Shown: positions 47,057 to 57,779 of the stretch, one piece after another | How positions within the stretch are numbered: the stretch's first letter is position 1 | Layout: each line of letters opens with the position of its first letter | Program-made: the position numbers and the translations under genes | Notes under the pieces: generated by a model | Database searches by the model: none | What the model was told of the DNA's origin: nothing | Seen by the model: the letters and a program-made list of their open reading frames with translations, nothing else | DNA from: Sipunculus nudus | Taxonomy: Eukaryota > Annelida > Sipuncula > Golfingiida > Sipunculidae | DNA length: 64,000 nucleotides | Assembly (NCBI GenBank): GCA_026874595.1 | Contig: CM049307.1 | Span: 93,474,330-93,538,329 of the forward strand | Direction: 5' to 3'

Positions 47057-47248
47057 GTGGACAAAGCGTTGTACATCGAGACTAAAGAAAATAGTTTTAG
47101 TTTATCAGATTTTATTCGCCGTGAAATAAGTGCGGCTATAACCTTAGTCGAGTTGAGGGAGTTGGGTGTACGGAGGGTTTTAGAACAGCCCATGAAACCT
47201 GCCCACCCCCCACCCCCCCGCCCGATAGAGGAAGGCCATTCCGTATAA
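47057..47248 (+). CDS. Unidentified open frame
   Basis: From about 47042 the plus strand reads KAVYCVDKALYIETKEN, then FSLSDFIRREISAAI, then VELRELGVRRVLEQ, before degenerating into a Pro run from a C-rich tract. The first 50 codons look protein-like with amphipathic segments, but no start, splice pair or family was found. It lies just before the short segmental copy. Confidence 0.2.
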   Translation: MDKALYIETKENSFSLSDFIRREISAAITLVELRELGVRRVLEQPMKPAHPPPPRPIEEGHSV

Positions 47249-47389
47249 AATCATTACATACATGATCCTATAGTCCGAACATGTACAAAATATACGTCTT
47301 TCATAGGTTTTCACACAAAAAATAATCACCAAATTTTCTTCATGTTTGAAATTATGTTTGTTTTCGTATTCCGTAATTTCTTTTGTGAA

Positions 47390-49510
47390 TTCTAGTGAAT
47401 TTATGTGGAATAGCTGGATATGCATTTATTGACTTTCAAGGAAGGCCAGGACGCAGAAACAGGTGATGGTGCAGGTACGTGCCTTTTAGGGCTTTTTTAT
47501 AGTTAATTATAACTTAGAGCTTGCTGATCATGGTGACTTATCCAAGGTATCTATTGCACCGTGCTGCGCTTTCTAGACCTGTAACAGTTAGATGGATAGA
47601 GTGAAATATCGTCAAATCGGATTTTAGGAAATGTGCCTCATGATTTATTAACCCATGTATTAATTAATGCATTGAACGCAGGCGAATCCTAGAAGACCAG
47701 TTATGTAATACCAATAAATAGCTATGACCTTCTGTCCCATCTCAGGGACACAACAATGAAAGCATATAAAAAATTATTGCGATTCAGGGAACCTAACACA
47801 TTAATGTATTTTTCAAGCCTTGCCCTTCAAAAATTCAATAAATCCTTTCATAAACTTTTGAGTAAAGTTGCTTCCACACAAATTAAATAAATCAATGGAA
47901 TAAGACAATGAAAAAGCATACCTTTCCAACCAGCGACAGTATAAACATATTTAATTTATGAGCTCGCCATAGATTCTCACGTTTCACTGCACAGCTGCCA
48001 TTGTTGTGAGCGTTACAAATGCCACGTTGTGGGTTTTGAGTGCTCGCACAATATGAAGGCCAGCGTTAATTTTAGCAATTGCTTCCGTATTCGAAACACA
48101 CCTGTCATTCCATGGTTACTGTCCAAACACCATGTATACAAAGGTATACACGTTCAATCTGTCACATTTCACAAAATCCAATTTGACGAGAAAGGTTAAA
48201 GAAAAACTTGACCGGAACCTCCCATCCTTTTAATATTTACGGAATAATCAGGTCTTTCTTCTAGTTTTCTTTTGCTCAATACCTTATTTATACAAACACA
48301 TGCATAGCACTTTATAAATACAAAAAGCACATACAGACCTTGATAACATGATAGTTTATTTTTAATGGTTATTACTAAACCAACTAGAAAGCACTAGAGA
48401 GCGCTTTCCCCAGCCAACACTTCTTTCTGTCAGACATTTTGTACAGGCTCTGACTGACTGATAATGATGGATATAATTAACGAGCGAGTGTGGCATTCTT
48501 GGGGGGGGGGGGGGGGGGGGTCTTAGCCAAGCTCTCTCCCACTAATTTTCTGTTCCATGAAATGAAGTATTTGGCTGCTTTATAGTCGCAGGGGCATCAT
48601 TAGACGGACACGGGAGAATCATTAGACTGGCACGGGAAATAAGGTTTCTCGCGCAATCATGATCGTTGTATCCTGATGTCAGACGGCAATTTCTCCTTCC
48701 ATGATTGCCTCCGCCAGAAGAATGAGCGTTCCTCCCCTTTCGTGTGTTTTTTTGTGTTTGTTCATGTTAGAAATAACGCAGTCATGAACGTAATGTTCAA
48801 TCATTTTGGTAGTGGGCCAGTGAAGAATCGATAAGATTTTAGTGTCGGTCCAAAAATGATCCGGATACAGGAATCTCATAAGGAAATAGAGCTTGCAACA
48901 TGTCACTGAGACAAAGTTTCTGACATAAACCATGGAAAGAAGGCAACCCGTCACAGTCTGTCCAACAATAAGCGTTTGTCACTGAGATGCGGCTCTAACA
49001 CCAGTATTATTGCAATTCACCATAACGCCAACGGATCGTAGTTCCTAATATAAAATAAATGTCAATAGGCAATATATAATGTGGCACAAATAAAATGCCG
49101 ATTTTTATATATGTTAAAGTGAAGGATTATTGAAATTGTGTTTGTAATACCGGTCTTCACCAAATATTTCCTGGGCTCGGAGTCAATGATGTTTTCTACT
49201 CACAGGATGTGACAACAGCAAGGACCTTAGAAGTATTTCCAAAAATGTTGCTAGCCTTGATTCAGACAATTAACATCGACAAATTCATCACAAGTGCTTG
49301 TATTGATAATAATGATCACGAAAGAATAACAATTCTCGGTCATATAACAAAAGGAAAAAAAATGCAACTATGAAGTCCTAGAAATCTAAAAAGATGTGCC
49401 ACAATGTTAGTTCATTGGCTGGTGTTGAATATTAACATACAGACACTTTACAATCTCCCAGAGAGTTTAATGCTAAACGTTTTCAAATATACATTTCAAA
49501 ATATTCAAAC
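47390..49510. repeat. Segmental duplication, short copy
   Basis: Collinear with 36700-42285. It lacks the SINE and most of the material between anchor blocks, but carries an extra 48670-48980 segment, and a G run of about 18 at 48501-48518. Confidence 0.75.
48679..48954 (-). CDS. Intact 91-codon frame of an unrecognised family
   Basis: Open from a codon near 48954 to TGA at 48679. It contains MRFLYPDHFWTDT, then ILHWPTTKMIEHYVHDCVI, then THERGGTLILLAEAIMEGE. No signal peptide or membrane segment stands out. It sits in an insertion relative to the paralogous long copy. A degenerate, opposite-strand relative at 38190-38430 preserves the same motif order, so this is an ancestral protein-coding unit or the coding part of a mobile element, not a chance frame. 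The start is uncertain, and similarity may begin only at the FLYPD segment. Confidence 0.45.
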   Translation of the reverse strand: MTGCLLSMVYVRNFVSVTCCKLYFLMRFLYPDHFWTDTKILSILHWPTTKMIEHYVHDCVISNMNKHKKTHERGGTLILLAEAIMEGEIAV

Positions 49511-50590
49511 TTATTCCTGCTAAGGATATATATGCGTAAACCTCTATAAAAAAACATGAACACCAAGAGATCAGTTCCTTTAAATTTATCCTAGTTGTGG
49601 TGAACGGAGGTAACCCAGCTAAACCAAGTATGCACATGCACAGAATTCCATTTCGGATTACCCTTCCTTAAATGTGAATCCTGGTGTTAACGAGGCCATA
49701 AGGCTTAGGCACCTGCGGGTCCTGACTGAGTTATTTTAATCATTACAGGGTCTTACCACCCAGGGGTTTCTCCTTATATTGTATAGAATAAAGAGTTAAT
49801 TTTATGAGAAATGTGTGTTTGAATAAAATTATTCATTGGGCGACATTAATGTAATGATGCGACCTGAATATAAATGACTGTGGCGAGGTGTAAAAATCCA
49901 TTTTTATTTTGTGGATACGTTTGCGGATATGCTTGAGAGGGTGGAGCGACTCACTTTCATTTCGTTAAGTAACACCTATGTTCTGGTGATTTAAGACCTT
50001 GATTCGAGTCCGTACTACAGTCCACTGTTTTATGGATTTGTACAGTAAACCGTTTCAGGGACTTCGCCTTAAATTTTAGGGTATTGGAATGGACTTGTGC
50101 TCGGACTCGGAGTTCAGATGCCGAGAATCCCAGTTCAGACCTTTAGGTAAACAACTCTGTCTTTGAGTCCTGGCATTCAGATTGGAGAGTAATCATCAGG
50201 AAATACCTTGATAAGCAGACTATTGTCAGAACAATTTTTAAAAAGCTAAGGCTATACTAAATTTTATCCCTGCCTTCGAGCTGTAACAAGTAAATTATTT
50301 TAATTAGGCACATATAAGCTGATATAAAATACACATGCTAATTTGATATTTCTCTACAATTGTGCTTCTAATGAAATATAGATTTTGGTAGACTCTGACT
50401 CGGACTAGGATATGAAGAAAGCGGACTTGGACTTGCATGCGGATCCGGATGATGTGGACTCGACTACGTCGCTGCTTTGTCCCTGTATGCCTGCTATATT
50501 AGCGACTGTCATCTTTCATGAAAGCATGTAGTTTCTTATTTCTGTAACCTGCAAATAATGTTTGAGAAACACAAGGCAAATATTCTACAT
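49511..50590. repeat. Mostly unannotated; degenerate GGACTC-type hexamer tracts
   Basis: No gene supported. Loose repeats of ggactcgg / gagttcag themes occur at about 50095-50190 and 50390-50465. Confidence 0.35.
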
Positions 50591-50591
50591 A

Positions 50592-51663
50592 CAGTCGAAT
50601 GGGCACCGTGGGCACCTCTAATGTGGGCACTTTCAGGCAGTATTTGTTAAGTTTAGCTTAAGTTGGCACCTCTATATTCTGTAAAGTGGGCACTTTTACC
50701 GTGCTGATATGGTCAATAATCTTCCCAATTGAAGCATCTTCCTATATTATCTTTCAGGGCTTCATTTATGGTGAATTTGTAATTTTTAGAAACCAGAATA
50801 AAAATTTTACATATTTATAATTTAACCGTTAATGATTCAACTGATAAACAATGTCAGAAGTATATGACTCTCTGATTACATTGTCAATTTTAATAAAGTT
50901 ATTTGACTCGAAGAAAATGCTAGGCATTGGAAATTGAGATAATGACTAGACTACTATGCCAGCACAGACTCCAGTCAGATCTCAGCTGAGACAGGCTATT
51001 CCTACGATGGTTTTTAGCTAGTAGTGAATGCACCTCTTCTGATCTGACAGTCACTGGACTTTCCTAAGTCGCCGAAGTAAAGAAACTGCTTAAGTCAGTA
51101 CCATGAGTTGACCGCAAATTTATTTACACATCATCTTGAACTCAGAAATGAGGTAATAGGATTAGTTCCTCATGGCACAGTGCAATATTTACTTGCCAAA
51201 CACTGGTCATTCGCATGCATCCTGTTCATATTCTCTATTACTGTCCGCTTATAAATTGTCAACCCCAAACTGAAAAATAAAGGTTTGCATAGCCCTAAAA
51301 GTGTACTTGTTTAAGATTCTTAGAGCGGCTTATCTTAGAGAAAGTATAGTCTGGTATTTCTAAGGATGCATTGGGTGACTTTATTTATGTCAATCTATAT
51401 ATGTTATAACATACCCATGCATTTGTGTATGTAGTGTATAAATATATACACTAACATTTAAAAAGTATTAACTATAAACCTTTAAGTTTAAAAATAGGGA
51501 GAAAGAACAAGCATTACTTTTATGAAGTACCCTTAAAAACAGGAACAACTATACAAATGTAGGTGGCAGCATTAAATGCGGCAACTAATAGTTTTATATA
51601 GTGGGCACCACTATAACGTGGGCAGTTCAGTCCCAAAGGTGTCCCCATTATAGAGGTTCGACT
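50592..51663. mobile_element. pogo/Tigger-like non-autonomous DNA element
   Basis: The left end cagtcgaatgggcaccgtgg is preceded by TA. The reverse complement of the right end reads agtcgaacctctataatggg then gacacc. Internal gggcac motifs repeat near both ends in inverted orientation. About 1.07 kb, with no transposase frame. Confidence 0.6.
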
Positions 51664-52031
51664 TAATTTGCAAATATTATAGGTCTTTATATTTTAAATT
51701 CGTTTCCATATATGACGCCTGCCTATAAACATGAAAGCACTGTTTTAACGGCATTTTTTATCTATTTCATGATGTTGATATAGGGTGTGAGATGTTTTTA
51801 TATATTATAGGACACGGTAACATCTGACAGAATAAGAATACTGATTGCTTAAGCATGATTTTTAACTTAATAAAAAAAACGAAAAAAAAATTATGGATAA
51901 ATGACGAAGAAAAGGCACCCCCCTTATTTTCTAGGGTGATCCAGCTTATGGGATCGAAAACGAGACCTCAATTTTCAAAAACCTCAAACCTTCCACAAAA
52001 TTGTGCACTCGATTTTAAAATGTAGCGGCAC
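51664..52031. other. No feature seen
   Basis: AT-rich DNA downstream, on the minus strand, of the 52032-52220 candidate exon. Confidence 0.4.
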
Positions 52032-52220
52032 CTGTCGTTTGTTGGAAAGACTATCATCAGCTGAAGTTAAATCACCGATTTCCAGAAATGTGGCGCTTCT
52101 GAGGGCATATCCCAAACCGGGCTCTGTCTTAACCTGACTACGTGATTCCGACAGAGGAATTGATGTCTTCTCTTGAACAGGAGTCACATACGTCCGCATT
52201 TCAAGTTTTATCAAATTAAT
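52032..52220 (-). CDS. Candidate 63-codon internal exon, unknown protein
   Basis: Bounded by acceptor tttataacag and donor CGACAG|gtgccg, exactly 189 nt and phase 0-0. It reads INLIKLEMRTYVTPVQ, then SIPLSESRSQVKTEPG, then GYALRSATFLEIGD, then TSADDSLSNKRQ. It is Ser/Thr-rich and polar, like a disordered cytoplasmic or linker region. If the donor is not used, the frame continues to a TGA at 51984. No second exon was found nearby, and the protein family is not recognised. Confidence 0.35.
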
Positions 52221-52735
52221 CTGTTATAAATTCATTACTGGACACCTCATGCCACGGTATGACTTGACTGACTTTGATTATCATCATCGTTATTTTGACT
52301 GATTATTCATTACCAAGTGCTGTTTGAGTTTACTGATAGAACTAAATGATATTAATTAAAATACGAGTGTTAGGAAGTATGAAATTTAGCCCTTCAAATA
52401 TAACATTCGTCATGACAAATTATTCACAAGTGGCAATTAAAATTTGTATCCACACAGAGAAAAAAAAATATCACACGTAGATAATCTGTAAACTGTGTAA
52501 CAAACATGGACGTCGAATGGTTGGAAAGAGGGACAACTCCTTTACGAAGCTTGAAAGATTTTCAGTATAAAATTAGCCAATTTACCAGGCCAGAAAACAC
52601 CAAACAGCTATTGAAGAAAACATATTTTTTTGGTTAAAACAGTAATTTTTGAATTACAAATACACGGTATTTAAAATGCAATGATAAAAACGGGCCGTCT
52701 CACAAACATGAACAAAATTAATAAAAAAATGCTTA

Positions 52736-52990
52736 AGACCGATTGTTTGAGCGGAGTGTAAACGTAAACAAATGAGGTGACTCTATATATATATCCCCCC
52801 CCCGTAGACATTTTTTTATACGATTTACATATATCTTTCAAGGATAAGGCATTTATTTGATAGACTGTTATTTGCCAGACAGAAATTCACAGGCTACTCG
52901 TAATTCAAAATTGCCTAAGCTCGATTTAATGATCGTTGCACGTGTTTTTCAATCATGCATTCAACACCATATACCATTGCATTATGATAG
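52736..52990. repeat. Local tandem duplication, unit 1
   Basis: Matches 53185-53460: gattgtttgagcg, gccagacagaaattcacag and ctcgatttaatgatcgttgc are shared in order. Confidence 0.85.
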
Positions 52991-53184
52991 GTATAAGTGG
53001 TGAAAGTGATAAGCGGCTCTGCTCTGACCGACAGACTGTTTTCTTCAAGATAGCAAGCTGATGAACCAAAGTTCGCCAAGATTAGATCTTCACACGAAGG
53101 TCTAGTCGACCAGGAAAAGAGCGCCGTAAACAACATTTAACTATTTAATCCCTTTATGTAAAAAAATCATATAAAAATGCTTTA

Positions 53185-53460
53185 TACGGATTGTTTGAGC
53201 GTATTATAAACGTAACAAAAAAGTGAAATGACACTAGATATATTGCCCCCTCCCCGAGTAAACTTTTTTTATATGATTTAAATATCTCTTTCAAGAATAA
53301 GGCAGTTATTTGATAGATTGATATTTGCCAGACAGAAATTCACAGACCCTTCGTAATTCAAAATTTCCTAAACTCGATTTAATGATCGTTGCACGTATTA
53401 TTCAGTAATGCATTCCACACCATATACAATTGCATTATGACAGCGATGTGTGGTGTTAGT
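53185..53460. repeat. Local tandem duplication, unit 2
   Basis: Second unit of the 52736-52990 duplication, about 450 bp downstream, with moderate divergence. Confidence 0.85.
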
Positions 53461-53619
53461 AATAAGCGGCCTTGCTTTGACCGACTACCCGACAGACAGG
53501 GTAGAAGAAAAGTTGTAAGGCGACATCTAGTGGTTGAAAACTTAAATGTCAAGTTTTTTCTTACCGTTCTCATTTTGTGGAAAAACTGTATGTATACAAC
53601 GTGCGTTGTGGTTTTCAAT

Positions 53620-54259
53620 CTAAACCATATATAAAAATAAAAAAGAATTTAACGCCAAAAATTACCTGAATTTTCAATATTGATTGCATATTAATTAATA
53701 TTAATTAGATATTGGATCAATGTCATATTTAAATCAAATGGAAATATTTCTTATTAATGTCTGATTATAATCTTTCCGTTTAAAACCTTTACTTTTAAAT
53801 GGTTTCCGAAAATTTTTATGACGTAAAATGTGATGCTGATTATGAAATGTCATGACATGTGAAAATCTTTGTTAATGAAACGTATAATGCGACGGTGAAA
53901 TTTGGCAATATGTCATGGGGAATGTTACGTTTAATATGTAATGACGTAAACTGTGATTAGCTTATGAAGTATTGTGGAGATTATCTGTTTTATACGATGA
54001 TTTACCATGAAGTGATAACGTGTGACGTGATTTCCCAAGGCAAATTAAAATGATGTGTCACATGAGCGAGAAAACACCATCTTGAAGACTGAAGAGGGCA
54101 AATACCTAAACCATGGATCTTAAAGGATCTTGCTTATGATCCCGACACGCTGACTACTACTCACAGAGTCACACTGCAATCCAAGCGTTATAACACCCCG
54201 AAATTCAAATATTCATGGCGTGGCTGGTGAATTTGTCGGTAGGATCGGGAATTACAAAA

Positions 54260-54309
<50 letters not shown>

Positions 54310-56027
54310 CTCTGAAGAAAAACAACACTGTTAATTCACAACAGACTGTTTCACGGGATGCGACCCGATCATTATATATATATATAATTTGAGCAGTTAG
54401 AGTAATATTTGGATTTTGGGTCTCAGTTCCAATCCAGTCAAACTTTTCATTTTCTTTAAAAAACCCTTAGTATATGTCAGTTCGACCCTGAATTTGAATA
54501 ACTCTCCCTTGGCTTATGACCCACTCTCTTGGTCAATATCAGTAAATCAGTTAAGATTATTTTGAGATTTTCGTTTATTTTTTTTTTTTGGGGGGGGGGG
54601 GGGGGCAAGCACCATAATTGTGAACTTCCATCGGCATATTTGTGGAAATGACATGGTCATGGTCACGCCGGTGAAATGGTCATTATGGAAGTTGGATGCA
54701 AGCAATCGGACCAGCCGGGAGAGAATTGCTTGATATAATTGTAACCACTCAGATAGGCTAATATTATCTAAAGACTGAACGGTGTCCCTGTGTCGTAAAT
54801 AGTTGTCAGACTTTACTGTGTTGAGTGTAAGAAACTTGACGGGCGGCGGATCTCCGATAAGTCTCTCACCATTAGACAATCAGAAACTGCACGGTACACA
54901 ATTGTTAGTTTGTCAAAGTTCTGCAAGTTCTTTATTAATTCAACTTTTGAAGAAGAATGGTAGACATTTTCCTGTTACATTGTTTGTTTGCTGTCAATAT
55001 ATGGTGGACAATGGGTAGATTAAATTATGGGGAGGATCTTGACGTCGGTGCAGGCGTTGATGGAGGTTTGCGCTATACCTGTGCTGTGACAAAGCTATTT
55101 TATTTTTTTTTCGGTTACTTTTCATTCCCACATTCGTAATCTTCCATACATCTTTCAAAGGGACTTTCTCCATGAGTAATAAAACAAACAAAATCGTCTT
55201 AGATTTTTTAATCTATCGGTGCATCTCAATCGAATTTGTGAAACAACATAAAGACGTCAAGATAAAGTGCATATTATAAAAAAGCATGTGAAGTGCAATT
55301 ATGTTTAGCTAAACAAGAAAGATAAATGTGTTAGATTCATGCATGAGTAAAGGTTAGATTCCTCTTTTATTCAGACAGGCATTTAGTTATAAACAACTGG
55401 TTAAAGTCATTTTGTTTTTTTCATTTCTCATCTCACACCTCTGGACCACAGTTTGAGTTGTATTACTAGAAAAACCCTTGATTTATCTAAATTCTCGTAA
55501 AAGAAAACAAATCATGCTAATGCCTAATACAGATTAACAGGGAAATCTGTCCCGGGCTGAATTGTTGCAGCTTACACGATCATCCTAAACTTTCTTCTAC
55601 AACATCAGAGGGGCACATCTTCTCCCATGCTCTAACCGTCTCCCCTTGCGATGTCGCTATATGCCCAACCCCTTTCTTTAAAGTCCGCCCTTTAAGGACA
55701 TTTCAATGTTGAAAAGGTAGGGATGTGTCATCCTGGATGACTCATCCACAAACATGGAATATGTACAAGCAGTGTATACATTTTACCACAAAGTATTATG
55801 GTAAACCAGCTAACAGCGTGTATATTTCCGAAAAATAATGTAGGTACATGCAACAAATCAACATTAACACCATGCACATTTTAATATTGTAAAGGTATAA
55901 TAGTAACATTGCGTATATAAAAAAAATAAACGTGTGACTAAAGTTAGTCTCTTCTTACTTCAATATCAAGGGGAAATTATTCAATAAAACAAGGTGAAAT
56001 TGGTTTGATTTATTGCGCCTTAGTTAC

Positions 56028-56029
<2 letters not shown>
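53620..56029. other. No supported gene
   Basis: AT-rich sequence with a (TA)n tract at 54262-54309 and an adjacent T then G homopolymer (54578-54605). Open frames at 54547-54879 and 54803-55018 overlap on opposite strands and show no recognisable motif. Confidence 0.4.
54262..54309. repeat. (TA)n microsatellite
   Basis: Uninterrupted TA dinucleotides. Confidence 0.95.

Positions 56030-56120
<91 letters not shown>
56030..56120. repeat. (TA)n microsatellite
   Basis: About 90 bp of TA with one TTTA interruption, immediately left of the second lectin-exon block. Confidence 0.95.
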
Positions 56121-56152
56121 TGAGACATTTTGTTTTGCTTGTTTATAGAACT

Positions 56153-57690
56153 GGATCTAGTAATCAGGGTAAGTAATTATTTTAGCTTACAAAATTTGGT
56201 TTTTGTACGGTTTAACAACACAAGTGGAAACTTTATTGTAAAAAAAAATAAGTAAAAGGTGGAGGGAGTAAAAGCAAGACCCCGAGACATTACTAGAATA
56301 ATCCTGGGACACGTTTGATAACTGAGTAAACAACTAACCGAGTGCTACTTCGCAAAGTGAGAGACTGGCCCCGGTACAGTAATTATCACGCCAGTAGCTT
56401 GGGGTATTATACCAGTACAATAGTAAACAGTTCTCTGCATTGCCTCCTGTGACGTAGTAGTTACCAGGCAGACTGCCGTTTACCGGGGCTCCCGTTGATG
56501 ACCACCTCCACTCCCCTTCTACGTCTTCGTCGGTCCCGGAACTCCAAAACGCTGAAAATATCAAGAGATCACTTGCATTTGGAATTACTCAAACAAAACG
56601 TTATATTAAGGAACTGAAAAAAAGTAGAATTAAACATGAGGCTTTTAGCCGTGGGCTGAGGGGGCGCTTCCCATTTGCCAAAGAGAATGAAGTTGGTGTT
56701 ATATTTATTATGAAGTTGTGTGTGTGATGGGGGAGGGACAAATGAGTTACCTAGAAGTATGTAATACACATCCCTACCCTTTAAAACCAACAACAATATC
56801 ATTTGTTAGATCAGTATAAAAATCATGGTTTATTAACCACAATTATCAGTTCTAAATATAAAGGAATATTATTCAGTAATAGTATTGGTAATAATAATGG
56901 CATAGAATAAGATGTAATAAAAAAATGGATAAATATCCAATGCGAAGCGTGAATATAATATGAGTTAAAATTTTGGAGAGTAGTGTATTTTATTTGTTTT
57001 TGTACATGATCAACTCGTACCGAATGTTAACACCAGGTAACAAACAGTGAAGTTAGTTTAAATAACATCACCTGTAACTGACACGGGAGCCCAGGATTTC
57101 TGCGTGCCTGGATGTTGTTCATTTCACGCCTGCATGATCAGAGACAAGTTGTTGCTCTCTGTTGTTTTGAGCTGTGTTTGTGTTATATCTTAATTAAGCA
57201 AGCATGTACCTGACTACAAGTCTTTTAGTTAAGAAAGATAAAACATTTAAAAATATAACAATAAAACAGCATATATTTGGTGGTTTGCTGGTTAAATATC
57301 GCGGGGGAAGGGGCCACCTATATAATGCTCAGGGTTTTATTTATGGCGCCGGGTCCACTCCAAACTCCAGTCTTCCACGTCAACAGCAGGGACTATATAT
57401 AGATTTAACCTGCTCATTAGGAGCATGAATCTACAAATTAAATTCCAAAATATCCCCAAATCATGTCAACAACTATCAAAGACTCCATGTCTTAAATTGA
57501 TTGTTCAATATCACGAATGATAAGGTCATATTTGCATTCTAAAGTTAAAAGAAAACAATCACCTGGTTAAAGTAAAACACACTTGAAGAAAATGTTGTAA
57601 TAAATAATAAATAAATAAATATGTTTGACTGGAGAAGATTGACAATAATGCTATAAGAGCAAAACAAAGTACCTGAATATAGAAATAGTC
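56153..57690. repeat. Right copy of the duplicated lectin-exon block
   Basis: Direct-orientation paralogue of 1-1590, with the same order of exon, intron and flanking repeat. It ends near 57690, just before the CTCF-like repeat field. Confidence 0.8.
56334..56551 (-). CDS. Second C-type lectin C-terminal exon (paralogue)
   Basis: Same structure as 194-411: acceptor attttcag, phase 1 entry, 218 nt, 71 residues. It reads FWSSGTDEDVEGEWRW, then TGAPVNGSLPG, then NCLLLYW, then YWRDNYC, then LCEVALG and TAG. The Cys pattern is intact, and WRDNYC is closer to the canonical WND-Cys than in the left copy. About half of the residues are identical to the left exon. No N-terminal CTLD exon or signal peptide lies between here and 64000, where satellite DNA takes over. 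It is therefore either an orphan exon or part of a gene whose other exons lie beyond the window. Confidence 0.75.
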
Positions 57691-57779
57691 AAACATTTAT
57701 AGGCGGGGAACTGTCGGTTTTCGGTAGAGGCCTGTAGTTAAGCTTAAGGGACTTTTTCGGATTTTTGCAGGTAGTTTCT

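Noticed and set aside
52915-53136. 73-codon minus-strand frame starting MLFTALFSW
   Set aside because: It has a signal-like start, but the related tandem copy at 53185-53460 does not preserve the frame, so coding selection is not supported.
54547-54879. 110-codon minus-strand frame (NGERLIGDPPPVKF...)
   Set aside because: It runs into a translated homopolymer (Pro/Lys run) and has overlapping open frames on the other strand. No motif or splice pair.
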